From: Armatimonadota bacterium | Lineage (GTDB): Bacteria; Armatimonadota; Fimbriimonadia; Fimbriimonadales; Fimbriimonadaceae | Assembly (NCBI GenBank): GCA_018268335.1 | Contig: JAFDWT010000103.1 | Span: forward strand, 1-34,093 | Direction: 5' to 3' | DNA: 34,093 nucleotides | In this document: one piece after another, positions 15,772 through 25,060 of the stretch | Layout: the number at the start of each line of letters is the position of its first letter | How positions within the stretch are numbered: the first letter of the stretch is position 1 | The notes under the pieces: generated by a model | Seen by the model: only the letters and a program-made list of their open reading frames with translations | Told to the model about the DNA's origin: nothing | Databases searched by the model: none | Position numbers and translations under genes: made by a program

Positions 15772-16839
15772 TCAAGTGCGGGCGGACGTGGTGGAGCCTC
15801 GGATGTCAAGGCCACACGGGAAGACGAGGGTCGGGGGGTCGGGCATCTCGCCGCTGATGCTGCGCACCAGCAATGAGACTGCGCTGCGTCCCATGACGAC
15901 AAGCGGTTGATGGATGGAAGACAAACCGGGTTGGACTTGGTCGCAATACGATGTGGAGTCGAAACCCACGACCGAAAGCTGTCCGGGAACGTTGACGCCG
16001 TATTGGTGCGCCAAAGCGATCACTTTGGAGCCGACGTCGTCGTTGGCACCGATGATCGCCGTATGCCGGACACCTGAGGCGAAGTACATGTGCAGTCCGG
16101 TCAAATCGGCGCGAATGTCGATGATGTCGGAGTCGTCGACCGACAGGCCACGCTGCTCCATGATCTCGATAAACGCGTCTCGGCGAAAAACACCTTCGAC
16201 CGACGGATACTCGTTCTCCAGGGCAAAGGCAATGCGGGTGTGACCCAACTCGGCCAGCTTGTCGAGGGCAATGCCGATCCCCTGGTGGTTGTCACAGATG
16301 ACCGCAGGGAACTTGTTGCCAAACTCACTGGCCGGTGTATGGATCAAGACGAGCGGCACCGAGCACTTCTCCAGCAGCTCTCGGTTGCCACCGGTCAGGT
16401 GGGTGCTGTACCAAACGAGTCCGTCGAACCGGCCGTCCGCCATCGCGTCCTCCGGCGTGCTGCCATAGAGCTGCGGGCAAAGCGTCACGGAATAGCCATG
16501 GCTGAAAGCACCGTCGACGATGCCGTCCATCAAACAGGAGAAGTACTGCGACGTGCCGGAAAACAGAGGCTTGCCAAAGCCCATGCCGTGCAGAACGCCG
16601 ATCATCATGGTTTGGCGTTCGCGGAAGAGCGTGGCCAGCACGTTGCGGCGGTATCCCAGCTCCTCGGCGGCGCGGCGCACCCGTTCTGCCGTGGCCTCAC
16701 TGACCCTGATCGCGTTGGCCTTGTTGTGCAGCACACGAGAGACAACGGTCGGGCTCACGCCCGCCCTTTCGGCCACGTCACGCACGGTGACATTGCCGCT
16801 ACTCTTTTCGCCCTCACGTCGCGGAGAATCTTGATACAT
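15772..16839 (-). CDS. LacI-family transcriptional regulator
   Basis: This 355-residue regulator has an N-terminal helix-turn-helix (about residues 17-36, '[21 protein letters not shown]') and the hinge region 'LGYRRN'. A periplasmic-binding-like ligand domain follows (about 77-345), with '[23 protein letters not shown]', split here by normal family variation, and '[21 protein letters not shown]'. It should bind a palindromic operator and respond to a sugar or similar ligand. I chose ATG 16839 because TATAAT lies only about 17 bases upstream. That -10 box excludes the longer frame, whose ATG at 16857 overlaps it. The leader would be under 10 bases. A near-palindrome overlaps the start codon, which suggests autoregulation. 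It is the first gene of a three-gene operon with the prepilin-like protein and the lipoprotein. Confidence 0.9.
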   Translation of the reverse strand: MYQDSPRREGEKSSGNVTVRDVAERAGVSPTVVSRVLHNKANAIRVSEATAERVRRAAEELGYRRNVLATLFRERQTMMIGVLHGMGFGKPLFSGTSQYFSCLMDGIVDGAFSHGYSVTLCPQLYGSTPEDAMADGRFDGLVWYSTHLTGGNRELLEKCSVPLVLIHTPASEFGNKFPAVICDNHQGIGIALDKLAELGHTRIAFALENEYPSVEGVFRRDAFIEIMEQRGLSVDDSDIIDIRADLTGLHMYFASGVRHTAIIGANDDVGSKVIALAHQYGVNVPGQLSVVGFDSTSYCDQVQPGLSSIHQPLVVMGRSAVSLLVRSISGEMPDPPTLVFPCGLDIRGSTTSART

Positions 16840-16850
16840 CGGTGTACCAA
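16831..16850. promoter_or_regulatory. Putative LacI-family operator overlapping the regulator's own start
   Basis: TTGATACATCGGTGTACCAA is a 20-base near-palindrome; the two 10-base halves match at 8 of 10 positions. Its size and central CG-type core fit LacI-family operators. It covers the start codon and the predicted transcription start of the regulator gene, where binding would block transcription. Binding has not been shown. Confidence 0.6.
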
Positions 16851-16855
16851 GGAGC

Positions 16856-16885
16856 ATTATAGCGGAGAATTGGCAAAATTGTTCA
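16856..16885 (-). promoter_or_regulatory. Promoter of the LacI-prepilin-lipoprotein operon
   Basis: On the minus strand a perfect TATAAT (16856-16861) lies 18 bases after the -35-like TGAACA (16880-16885). Transcription would begin only a few bases before the ATG at 16839, leaving an almost leaderless message. This agrees with the lack of a Shine-Dalgarno sequence there. Confidence 0.6.
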
Positions 16886-16940
16886 GTTGTTTCGCGCGAT
16901 TTTGCGGTCAGCATTGCTCGCGGCACATGGTCTGTATATG

Positions 16941-16979
16941 TGTATCAAGAAGGATTTAGGAAGTTCACCGTTGTATCAT
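16941..16979. promoter_or_regulatory. Additional half-sites resembling the LacI operator
   Basis: TGTATCAA (16941-16948) is the exact reverse complement of the operator half TTGATACA, and TGTATCAT (16972-16979) differs at one base. They are 31 bases apart, about three helical turns, in the gap between the regulator and the decarboxylase gene. They could be auxiliary sites, so the regulator may also control the divergent gene; chance is possible. Confidence 0.35.
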
Positions 16980-17067
16980 GGACACTTCATGCTGCCGTGG
17001 ACCGCTCTTCCAAGCAACCTAGGCCCGCACCGGGCTCGGGATATGCTCCTGACCAGAGAGTGACGAT

Positions 17068-18960
17068 GTGGTCCCTTCTGACGCAGATTCCAGCGCTTGG
17101 TTTGCCGGCCCGAAAGGTGAGAACGCAGAATGGTTCGCCGCGCTTCTGAGCCAGGTGACGTGGGACTACTATTTCTGGCGTCGTAACTACTATCCAGAAG
17201 ACGGAGTGGTCGTCGGAGCTGAGTACAGACGACATCAAGACGGATTTCGCGACCGGTTCGAAGACCGGCTCAACGAGCTCCTGGGCCGGCTCAAGGCCGA
17301 CTGCCCCTTCTACAGCCCCCGCTATGCCGGCCATATGATCAGCGAGCAGACGCTGCCCAGCATCGCCGCCTACTTCGCGGCGATGCTCTACAACCCCAAT
17401 AACGTCGCCTATGAAGCCGCGCCGGTGACTGTCGACCTGGAACTGGAAGCAGCGACCCTCGTGTCGCGCATGCTCGGCCACGGCGGGCGGGCCTGGGCGC
17501 ACCTGGCCAGTGGCGGCACCATGGCCAACTTCGAGGCTCTTTGGACTGCGCGGAACGTCCAGTACTTGCCGTTCGCGTTAGCGGCCGCTCGTCAGCGCCT
17601 CGGCCTGCCCGCGGCGGTGGCCCGGTTGGGCCAGTCCGCTCGCAAGACCTTAGAGGACTTTGCCTCTCTTTACCAGTCGCACGACATCCGCAGCGACCTT
17701 TCCAGTTCGCCGACCAATGTCGCCGACCGAGGCGTCGCTGCGGTAGAGCGTGAACTGGGCTCGACCGGCGTCGTCCTCGTCCCCGAAACCCACCACTATT
17801 GCTTCAGTAAGGCCATGGACTTGCTAGGTCTGGGGCGCGACAACTTAGTCCGCGTGTGTGTCGACGACCAGTTCCGCATGGTCGTCGCGGACCTGGCTGA
17901 CAAACTGGACGAAGTCGAGAACTCCGGACGACACGTCCTCATGGTCGTCGCCGTCGTCGGGACGACAGAGGAAGGCGCCGTCGACCCCGTCGACCAGATC
18001 GTCGCCCTTCGCGAGCAACGAGAAGTATCTGGGCGACCCTCCTTTTGGCTCCACGCAGACGCTGCCTATGGCGGGTACCTGCGGACGGTCGTGGTCCCCG
18101 AGAGGATCGGTCTGGGCGAGCCAATGTCCGAAGTGAGGTTTGGGGACAGCCCGTGCAAAATCGATCTCCAGCTACCGGTCGGCGACGCATGCGACGCCCT
18201 AGCCGCCTTGGGAGAATGCGACTCAGTGACGGTCGACCCCCATAAGTTAGGCTATGTGCCCTACCCGGCGGGCCTTGTCAGCTTCCGTGACCGCGCCGTC
18301 AAGCCACTCGCACGCCAAGCCGCGCCCTATATTGACGAAGACTCCGTGTCGCTGCTCGATGACGAAGTGTCGGACCAGATCGGCATGTTCACCCTCGAAG
18401 GCAGCAAGCCAGGTGCAGCGGCGGCTTCCGTCTGGCTGAGCCACAAGGTGATCCCGCTGGACACTTCTGGGCTCGGCGTCGTCGTCCGCGAGTCCATCCG
18501 GAACGCCTGTGAGCTATACGAATTGCTGCGACGCTTCCCAGACGAATCCCCTGGGCAAACCGCCCAGGCAGTGACACTTTGTCCTCCCGGATCAAACATC
18601 GTCTGCTACGCCTTTCGTCCGGCAGAGAGCGCCTCGCTACGAGACATCAATGAGCTCAGCCAGGCCCTATACAAACGGTTTAGCTTGGCGCGTGACGGCA
18701 AGCACTCAGTCTACGAACAAGGGTTCTTTGTCAGCCGGACGACCCTCGATCCGCACCGGTACTCGATCGCGGCCGTCACGCCGTTCCTGGACCGGCTTGG
18801 CGTCACGGCCGAAGAGTTCCAGCGAGAAGGAGTGTTCCTTTTGCGTTCCGTGCTCATGAACCCCTGGTACGGAGCGGCAAAAGAGAGAGGCCGCTACTTT
18901 CTGAGCGACCTCGTCCAGGAGCTTTACGGCGAGGCCGGCAGGCTCTTGGTCAAACCCTAA
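17068..18960 (+). CDS. PLP-dependent decarboxylase, tyrosine-decarboxylase-like
   Basis: This 630-residue pyridoxal-phosphate enzyme of the group II decarboxylase type removes the carboxyl group from an amino acid. Its length and layout match bacterial tyrosine decarboxylases (about 620 residues) rather than the shorter glutamate enzymes: '[12 protein letters not shown]' and '[10 protein letters not shown]' at the start, '[13 protein letters not shown]', '[15 protein letters not shown]' and '[15 protein letters not shown]'. The PLP-binding Lys is K393 in '[15 protein letters not shown]', and 'HADAAYGGY' supplies the Asp that contacts the PLP ring. The substrate (tyrosine, aspartate or glutamate) cannot be decided by eye. 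No amine antiporter gene is adjacent. The GTG start is supported by GAGAG at 17056-17060. The 3' end overlaps gltD by 11 bases on the opposite strand. Confidence 0.85.
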   Translation: MVPSDADSSAWFAGPKGENAEWFAALLSQVTWDYYFWRRNYYPEDGVVVGAEYRRHQDGFRDRFEDRLNELLGRLKADCPFYSPRYAGHMISEQTLPSIAAYFAAMLYNPNNVAYEAAPVTVDLELEAATLVSRMLGHGGRAWAHLASGGTMANFEALWTARNVQYLPFALAAARQRLGLPAAVARLGQSARKTLEDFASLYQSHDIRSDLSSSPTNVADRGVAAVERELGSTGVVLVPETHHYCFSKAMDLLGLGRDNLVRVCVDDQFRMVVADLADKLDEVENSGRHVLMVVAVVGTTEEGAVDPVDQIVALREQREVSGRPSFWLHADAAYGGYLRTVVVPERIGLGEPMSEVRFGDSPCKIDLQLPVGDACDALAALGECDSVTVDPHKLGYVPYPAGLVSFRDRAVKPLARQAAPYIDEDSVSLLDDEVSDQIGMFTLEGSKPGAAAASVWLSHKVIPLDTSGLGVVVRESIRNACELYELLRRFPDESPGQTAQAVTLCPPGSNIVCYAFRPAESASLRDINELSQALYKRFSLARDGKHSVYEQGFFVSRTTLDPHRYSIAAVTPFLDRLGVTAEEFQREGVFLLRSVLMNPWYGAAKERGRYFLSDLVQELYGEAGRLLVKP

Positions 18961-20353
18961 GGAAAGTATCGACTACTGCCGCTGCGTCGCGCCCTTCTCG
19001 GATCGCCCAGACGACCAGCGACTGGCCCCGTCGCATGTCGCCGGCAGAAAAGATTCCAGGCACCGACGTGGCATAGGGCGTCGGTGTGGCGACCGTGCTG
19101 TTGGCGTTTGTCTCTAGTCCAAGTTCGGCGACCAATCCAGGAAGCACTGGACCCTGGAAGCCAATGGCAAGCAGCACCAGGTCGGCTTCCAGCGTTCGAC
19201 CGGTGTTCGGGAACGTTTTGAACTCAGGCGGTGGCCCCACTTGCTCGACTTTGATGCCAGCCACATTGCCGCTGCCGTCGTTCACAAACTCCAGTGTCTT
19301 CATGCCCCAATAGCGTTGGCCGCCTTCCTCGTGCGAAGACTCCGACCGCAGCATGAGCGGCCACATCGGCCACGGCGTCAGCGGGCTGCGCTCGGCGGGC
19401 GGGGTCGGCATGATCTCGACCTGCCGGACCGACTTCGCCCCTTGGCGCAAGGAGGTGCCTAGGCAGTCGGCCCCTGTGTCGCCGCCGCCGATGATGACGA
19501 CCCGCTTCCCCTCTGCCAAGATCGGATCGGCCTCCACCGGGTCGCCCTCACAGCGCCGGTTGGCTTGCGTCAGAAAGTCCATTGCGAAGTGGATGCCGCG
19601 AAGGTCTCGCCCAGCGATCGGCACATCCCGGGGCGCTTCGGCCCCGCAGGCAAGCAACACAGCGTCGAAATCCTGGCGCAGTTGCTCCGCCATGATGTCC
19701 GCACCGACATGGACGCCGCAGCGGAATTCGACTCCCTCCGCCTCCATTTGAGCCAATCGGCGGACCACCAGGTGCTTCTCCAACTTGAAGTTGGGAATAC
19801 CGTATCGCAACAACCCACCCGGCCGAGGTGCCTTCTCAAAGACAGTCACCGCATGCCCAGCCCTAGCCAGCTGTTGGGCCGCTGCCAGGCCTGCAGGACC
19901 CGAACCGACGACGGCGACCTTCTTGCCGGTCATCTTCTTGGCCGGTCGAGGGGTCACCCAACCGTTCTCGAAGCCCATGTCGACGATGTTCTTCTCGACC
20001 AGTTTGATCGCCACTGCAGGTTCAATCAACCCGAGGACGCACGAAGCCTCGCACGGTGCCGGACAGACCCGTCCCGTGAACTCCGGGAAGTTGTTCGTCG
20101 CGTGCAAAGCTTCTAGCGCGTCGTACCAGCGGTCTTGATAGACCAAGTCGTTCCAATCGGGGATGGAGTTGTTGACCGGGCAACTGGGCTGACAGAACGG
20201 CACACCGCAGTCCATACACCGGGCCGACTGCACCTTGATCTTCGACTCGGGAGTCTTCAGATAGACCTCGTTCCAGTCGGCGATGCGCTCACGGGCCGAG
20301 CGCTTGCGCTCGGTTTCGCGGCTGTACTCAATAAAGCCGGTGGTCTTACCCAT
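18950..20353 (-). CDS. gltD: Glutamate synthase small subunit
   Basis: This 467-residue subunit passes electrons from NADPH to the large subunit for glutamate synthesis. The N-terminal iron-sulfur region has the Cys patterns '[17 protein letters not shown]' and '[15 protein letters not shown]', giving 4Fe-4S sites. The FAD-binding Rossmann fold is '[20 protein letters not shown]', and the NADPH fold is '[20 protein letters not shown]'. The end '[19 protein letters not shown]' is typical of the family. Length is normal. The ATG overlaps the last 8 bases of gltB, so both subunits are made in a coupled way. Identity is very secure. Confidence 0.97.
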   Translation of the reverse strand: MGKTTGFIEYSRETERKRSARERIADWNEVYLKTPESKIKVQSARCMDCGVPFCQPSCPVNNSIPDWNDLVYQDRWYDALEALHATNNFPEFTGRVCPAPCEASCVLGLIEPAVAIKLVEKNIVDMGFENGWVTPRPAKKMTGKKVAVVGSGPAGLAAAQQLARAGHAVTVFEKAPRPGGLLRYGIPNFKLEKHLVVRRLAQMEAEGVEFRCGVHVGADIMAEQLRQDFDAVLLACGAEAPRDVPIAGRDLRGIHFAMDFLTQANRRCEGDPVEADPILAEGKRVVIIGGGDTGADCLGTSLRQGAKSVRQVEIMPTPPAERSPLTPWPMWPLMLRSESSHEEGGQRYWGMKTLEFVNDGSGNVAGIKVEQVGPPPEFKTFPNTGRTLEADLVLLAIGFQGPVLPGLVAELGLETNANSTVATPTPYATSVPGIFSAGDMRRGQSLVVWAIREGRDAAAVVDTFLRV

Positions 20354-23300
20354 TGTAGGTCACCTCTGGTTCAAATGGCAGCGACTGCGGGATCGGCGAC
20401 GGCCCGCTGACCGCACTACGGACGGTCACGACCGCCCGCGAACCGACGTTGAGCACCCGCTTGAACTCGTGCGGGAACACCTTGACAAATTTCGGCAGCG
20501 CCCTGTCCCACGAGTCCAGCAATCGGTGCGCTTTCTCGCTGTTGGTGAACTGGAAATGCCGCTCGACCAGCTTGCGGAGTTCGGCGCCGTCCTCGGTCGT
20601 CAGTGGATCCAGATCCACGGTCTGCTTGTTGCAGCGGAGCGACCTGAAGTCGTCTTGCTCGTCCAGCACGTAGGCGACACCGCCCGACATGCCGGCAGCG
20701 AAGTTGCGCCCAACCGGCCCAAGCACCACGACGACACCGTTCGTCATGTACTCGCACCCATGGTCGCCGACACCCTCGACCACCGCCGTGGCCCCCGAGT
20801 TGCGCACGGCGAACCGTTCGCCAGCCAAGCCGCTCAAGAACGCCTCACCGCTTGTGGCCCCATAGAGAGTCGTGTTCCCCACGATCACGCTTTCGTCGCT
20901 GCTGTAGCTGGCGTCCAGCGGCGGGTGGACGATAATTCGGCCACCCGAGAGCCCCTTGCCGACATAGTCGTTGGCGTCGCCAGTCAGCTCCATCGTCACG
21001 CCACGGGCGAGAAACGCACCGAAGCTCTGCCCGGCCGAGCCCTCCAACCGGATGCGGACAGTATCGTCCGGCAGCCCGGCCGCGCCGTACCGCTTGGCAA
21101 TCTGGCCGCTTAAGCGGGTGCCGACCGACCGGTCGGTGTTCGCCACTGGAGTGTAAATCCGGATCGGCCGTCCCGATTCGACCGACTCGGCGGCTGCCTC
21201 GTCGATCGCCTTGACCGCCCGGCTCAAAGGCTCGTCCATGACACTGCCCAAGAATCGCCTTCCAACGCTCGGCGCGGTCGTCGGCACGTGCAGCATGGCG
21301 GAAAGGTCGATATGCTTGGCCTTCCAGTGGGCGTCCATTGGGCGCTGCGTGAGTAAATCGGCCCGCCCAACGATCTCGTCCAGCGACCGGAACCCCATCT
21401 TGGAAAGCAGCACCCGAACTTGCTCGGCGACGAAGAAGAAGAAGTTGACCACGTCCTCGGGCGTGCCCTTGAACTTGCGGCGCAAGTCCGGGTCCTGCGT
21501 GGCAATGCCGACTGGGCACGTGTTGAGATGGCACTTGCGCATCATCACGCAGCCGATGGCGACCAGCGGCATCGTAGCGAAGCCGAACTCCTCGGCCCCC
21601 AACAAGGCGGCGACGACCACGTCCCGTCCCGTTTGCAGCTTCCCATCGGTCTGAACGACCACCCGGCTGCGCAGATCGTTCAGCACTAGCGTCTGCTGGG
21701 TCTCGGCCAGACCAAGTTCCCAAGGCATACCGGCGTAGCGGACCGAACTGACCGGCGAAGCGCCGGTGCCCCCGCTGTCGCCGCTGATCAAAATCACGTC
21801 GGCCCCCGCCTTGGCCACCCCAGCAGCGACAGTTCCGACGCCGACTTCACTGACCAACTTGACCGAAATCCGCGCCTCGGGGTTGGCCTGCTTCAGGTCA
21901 AATATCAGCTGGGCCAGGTCTTCGATGGAATAGATGTCGTGGTGCGGTGGCGGCGACACAAGGCCGACACCGGGCACCGAGTGCCGGACACGAGCGATGA
22001 CGCTGTCGACCTTATGGCCCGGCAACTGTCCGCCCTCACCGGGCTTCGCGCCTTGGGCGATCTTGATTTGGATCTCATCTGCGTTTACCAGGTAGTGGGC
22101 GGTCACGCCGAACCGACCGCTGGCGACCTGTTTGACAGCGCTCCGGCGCCAATCGCCGTTCGCGTCTTTCTCAAACCGGGCCGGGTCTTCGCCGCCCTCT
22201 CCGCTGTTACTGCGCCCGCCGATGCGGTTCATTGCGACAGCAAGCGTCTCGTGAGCCTCCTTGCTGATGGAGCCAAACGACATCGCGCCGGTAGCGAACC
22301 GCTTGACGATCGCGCTCGCTGGCTCGACCTCTTCGATCGGGATGTGGGTACCTTCCTTGATCTCGACGATGCCGCGGATCGAGGTCAGCGCGGTGCCTTG
22401 TTCGTCGATCTTATTGGCGTATTGCTCGTACGTCGCGTAGTCCTTACGCAGCAAGGCGTGCTGCAGCTTGGTGATCGTGTCTGGGTCGATCAGGTGGCGC
22501 TCGCCTTGGGTGCGGAACGCATATTCGCCGCCCGGATCCAGCAGTGTCGATGTCTTGTCCGCAAAGGCGTCGGCATGTCGCATCGCCACTTCCTCAGCGA
22601 CCACGTCCAGGCCGATCCCGCCAATGCGCGACGAGGTGCCGGCAAAGTACTCGTCGACCAGGGCTTGCTCCAGACCGACCGCTTCAAACAGCTGGGCGCC
22701 CTTATAGCTTTGCAGCGTGGACACCCCCATCTTGCTCATGACTTTGAGCAGACCCTTGTTGACGGCCCGGATCGCGTTGGCCACGGCTTGCTCGAAAGTC
22801 ACCGAGCCGGCCAGAGGCGGCTTCTGGCACAGGTCTTCCAGAGTCTCGATAGCCAAGTAGGGGTTGACCGAGCTGGCACCGTAGCCGATCAGGAGCGCAA
22901 AATGCATCACCTCACGCGGCTCGCCGCTCTCGACGACCAATGCGACCTGCGTGCGGCGTCCTTCGCGCACCAGGTGGTGGTGCACAGCCGAAAGAGCCAA
23001 GAGAGATGGAACCGGGGCATGGTCAACGTCGACCCCCCGGTCCGACAGGACTAAAAGCGTTTGGCCAGCGTCGCAGGCCTCAACCGCGCGCTGGCACAAT
23101 CCCCGGACTGCCGCCGCTAATCCTGCGCCGCCTTCCTTCGGATCGTAAAGCGTCGGCAAGGTGCAGGCTTGGAGGCCCGCCGAATCGATGCTGCGCAGCT
23201 TCTCCAAGTCCAGGTTGGTCAGGACCGGGTGCGCCAAGCGCAGTGTCCGACAGAGGTCAGGCTCTTCGACCAGGATGTTCCCCTCCTTGCCGATTGGCGA

Positions 23301-24911
23301 GATCAAAGACATCACCATCGATTCCCGCAGGGGGTCGATGGGAGGGTTTGTCACCTGGGCAAATAGCTGTCGGAAGTAGCTGAACAGAAGCTGAGGCCGG
23401 TCGCTGAGACAAGCCAGTGGAATATCGCTTCCCATCGAGCCGATCGGCTCCTCGCCAAGCTTCGCCATCGGCGTCAGGATCGTCTTGATGTGTTCCTGCG
23501 TGTAGCCAAAGAGCCGTTGCCGCCACAGAAGACTCTCCGGATCAGCCCCGTGGACGGTCTCGGGCTCGGGCATCTGGCCAAGAGTCCGCTGGCTGGCCCG
23601 CAGCCAATCCTCATAGGGTTGGCGGCTGCTTAATTCCTCTTTGATCTCGCGGTCGCTGACCACCCGCCCCTTCTCTGTGTCCACAAACAGGAGCTTCCCA
23701 GGCTGCAAGCGGCCTTTGTTGACGATTTTGTTAGCGGGCAGGTCGAGCACGCCAGTCTCGGACGCCATCACCAACCGCCCTTCGGTGGTGACGACGAACC
23801 GCCCAGGGCGTAGTCCGTTGCGGTCCAGGGTCGCCCCAATGCTTCGACCATCGGTAAAGGCGATAGCCGCCGGCCCGTCCCACGGCTCGATCAGAGAGGC
23901 GTGAAATTCATAGAAAGCCCGCTTCTTGGTGCTCATGTGCAGGTCACCTGCCCAGGCCTCAGGGATCATCATGGCAATCGCGTGGGGAAGCGATCGTCCT
24001 CCCAAGACGAGCAGTTCGAGCACGTTGTCGAACGACGCCGAGTCGCTATTGCCTGGCTGGACGATGGGCAGACACTTCTCCAAGTCAGAGCCGAAGAGCT
24101 CGCTCGCCAACAGGCGCTCTCGTGCCGCCATCCAGTTGACGTTCCCGCGCACGGTGTTGATCTCGCCGTTGTGGGCGATGTAGCGGTAGGGGTGGGCGAG
24201 CTTCCAACTGGGGAACGTGTTGGTCGAAAATCGCTGGTGCACCAAACAGAGGGCGCTGACTAGGTGCGGGTTGGTGAGGTCTTTGTAAAAGCCGCCGAGC
24301 TGTCGGGCAAGCAAGAGGCCCTTGTAAACCACCGTCCGACACGACAGCGACGGGGCACAAAAACCACCGTCCAATTCGGCTCGCGCCGCCTCGTTTTCGA
24401 TGAGCCGCCGGCAAACATAAAGCTTTCGCTCGAGGTCGTCTTCGGCCAAGCCGTCCTTTGAGGTCATGAACACCTGGCGGATGACCGGCATCGTCTCGCG
24501 CGCTACCCGTCCTGCGCTCGAAGCGTCGACCGGCACGTCGCGCCATCCCAATACCTCCAGCCCAGTCGCCTCCGCTGCACCCGCGACGATTGCTTCACAT
24601 GCCTCCCGCTGATCAGCCTCCTCGGGCAGGAACAGCATGCCGACGCCATAACGGCCCCTCTCTGGCAACGCGAAGGCGCAATCGACGAGAAAAAGCTCGT
24701 GCGGCAACTGGATCAAGACGCCTGCACCGTCTCCCGTCTCGGGGTCGCACCCGCTAGCGCCCCTATGCTCCAGCCGAGTTAGAACGGCGACGCCCTGGGT
24801 CACCACGTCATGACTGCGCCGACCTTTGATGTCGACGACGAAGCCCATGCCACAGGCGTCGTGCTCGTTTTGGGGATGGTAAAGACCTTGGGGTGCGGGG
24901 GGTCCAGGCAT
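20346..24911 (-). CDS. gltB: Glutamate synthase large subunit
   Basis: This 1521-residue enzyme converts 2-oxoglutarate and glutamine into two glutamates. The N-terminal class II glutaminase domain has its catalytic Cys at residue 20 in 'HDACGMGFVV', exposed after loss of a short propeptide. The FMN-containing synthase domain follows ('GGRSNSGEGGEDPARF', 'GAKPGEGGQLPGHKV', 'ISGDSGGTGASP'). The 3Fe-4S cluster loop is 'CVMMRKCHLNTCPVGIA', and the C-terminal GXGXG domain includes 'DYVGKGLSGGRIIVHPP'. All domains are complete. It is transcribed away from ppc and overlaps gltD by 8 bases. A TATAAT promoter lies about 55 bases upstream of the ATG. Confidence 0.98.
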   Translation of the reverse strand: MPGPPAPQGLYHPQNEHDACGMGFVVDIKGRRSHDVVTQGVAVLTRLEHRGASGCDPETGDGAGVLIQLPHELFLVDCAFALPERGRYGVGMLFLPEEADQREACEAIVAGAAEATGLEVLGWRDVPVDASSAGRVARETMPVIRQVFMTSKDGLAEDDLERKLYVCRRLIENEAARAELDGGFCAPSLSCRTVVYKGLLLARQLGGFYKDLTNPHLVSALCLVHQRFSTNTFPSWKLAHPYRYIAHNGEINTVRGNVNWMAARERLLASELFGSDLEKCLPIVQPGNSDSASFDNVLELLVLGGRSLPHAIAMMIPEAWAGDLHMSTKKRAFYEFHASLIEPWDGPAAIAFTDGRSIGATLDRNGLRPGRFVVTTEGRLVMASETGVLDLPANKIVNKGRLQPGKLLFVDTEKGRVVSDREIKEELSSRQPYEDWLRASQRTLGQMPEPETVHGADPESLLWRQRLFGYTQEHIKTILTPMAKLGEEPIGSMGSDIPLACLSDRPQLLFSYFRQLFAQVTNPPIDPLRESMVMSLISPIGKEGNILVEEPDLCRTLRLAHPVLTNLDLEKLRSIDSAGLQACTLPTLYDPKEGGAGLAAAVRGLCQRAVEACDAGQTLLVLSDRGVDVDHAPVPSLLALSAVHHHLVREGRRTQVALVVESGEPREVMHFALLIGYGASSVNPYLAIETLEDLCQKPPLAGSVTFEQAVANAIRAVNKGLLKVMSKMGVSTLQSYKGAQLFEAVGLEQALVDEYFAGTSSRIGGIGLDVVAEEVAMRHADAFADKTSTLLDPGGEYAFRTQGERHLIDPDTITKLQHALLRKDYATYEQYANKIDEQGTALTSIRGIVEIKEGTHIPIEEVEPASAIVKRFATGAMSFGSISKEAHETLAVAMNRIGGRSNSGEGGEDPARFEKDANGDWRRSAVKQVASGRFGVTAHYLVNADEIQIKIAQGAKPGEGGQLPGHKVDSVIARVRHSVPGVGLVSPPPHHDIYSIEDLAQLIFDLKQANPEARISVKLVSEVGVGTVAAGVAKAGADVILISGDSGGTGASPVSSVRYAGMPWELGLAETQQTLVLNDLRSRVVVQTDGKLQTGRDVVVAALLGAEEFGFATMPLVAIGCVMMRKCHLNTCPVGIATQDPDLRRKFKGTPEDVVNFFFFVAEQVRVLLSKMGFRSLDEIVGRADLLTQRPMDAHWKAKHIDLSAMLHVPTTAPSVGRRFLGSVMDEPLSRAVKAIDEAAAESVESGRPIRIYTPVANTDRSVGTRLSGQIAKRYGAAGLPDDTVRIRLEGSAGQSFGAFLARGVTMELTGDANDYVGKGLSGGRIIVHPPLDASYSSDESVIVGNTTLYGATSGEAFLSGLAGERFAVRNSGATAVVEGVGDHGCEYMTNGVVVVLGPVGRNFAAGMSGGVAYVLDEQDDFRSLRCNKQTVDLDPLTTEDGAELRKLVERHFQFTNSEKAHRLLDSWDRALPKFVKVFPHEFKRVLNVGSRAVVTVRSAVSGPSPIPQSLPFEPEVTYNG

Positions 24912-24944
24912 AGCCGATCACAGACCCGCAGCTTCGAGGGTGAC

Positions 24945-24959
24945 ACTCAGTCGATGAGT
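24945..24959. promoter_or_regulatory. Small inverted repeat at the predicted gltB transcription start
   Basis: ACTCA - GTCGA - TGAGT lies where transcription of gltB should begin. It could be an operator for nitrogen control or a chance repeat; I recognise no known regulator motif. Confidence 0.25.
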
Positions 24960-24965
24960 CCGAGC

Positions 24966-24995
24966 ATTATAGACCAGTCAAGTCGCGTTTGTACA
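24966..24995 (-). promoter_or_regulatory. Probable gltBD promoter
   Basis: On the minus strand TATAAT (24966-24971) is preceded, 18 bases away, by the -35-like TGTACA (24990-24995). The leader would be about 45 bases. The -10 box and the following bases (TATAATGCTC) are identical to those of the LacI operon promoter near 16856. Confidence 0.55.
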
Positions 24996-25060
24996 GGTTT
25001 TTTCCTCCTCCCTTTCCTGGAAGTGACCAGTCCGTCCGTCTACATCGAACTCCAGCCAAG

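Noticed and set aside
16839-16926. N-terminal extension of the LacI protein to 16926
   Set aside because: It covers the TATAAT promoter and adds residues unlike LacI proteins.
16090-16959. Open frame of 289 codons on the plus strand
   Set aside because: It is the antisense of the LacI gene and would read through its promoter and operator.
21939-23054. Long open frame (371 codons) on the plus strand
   Set aside because: It is antisense to the conserved gltB; composition is Arg/Ala/Leu-rich shadow sequence with no family pattern.
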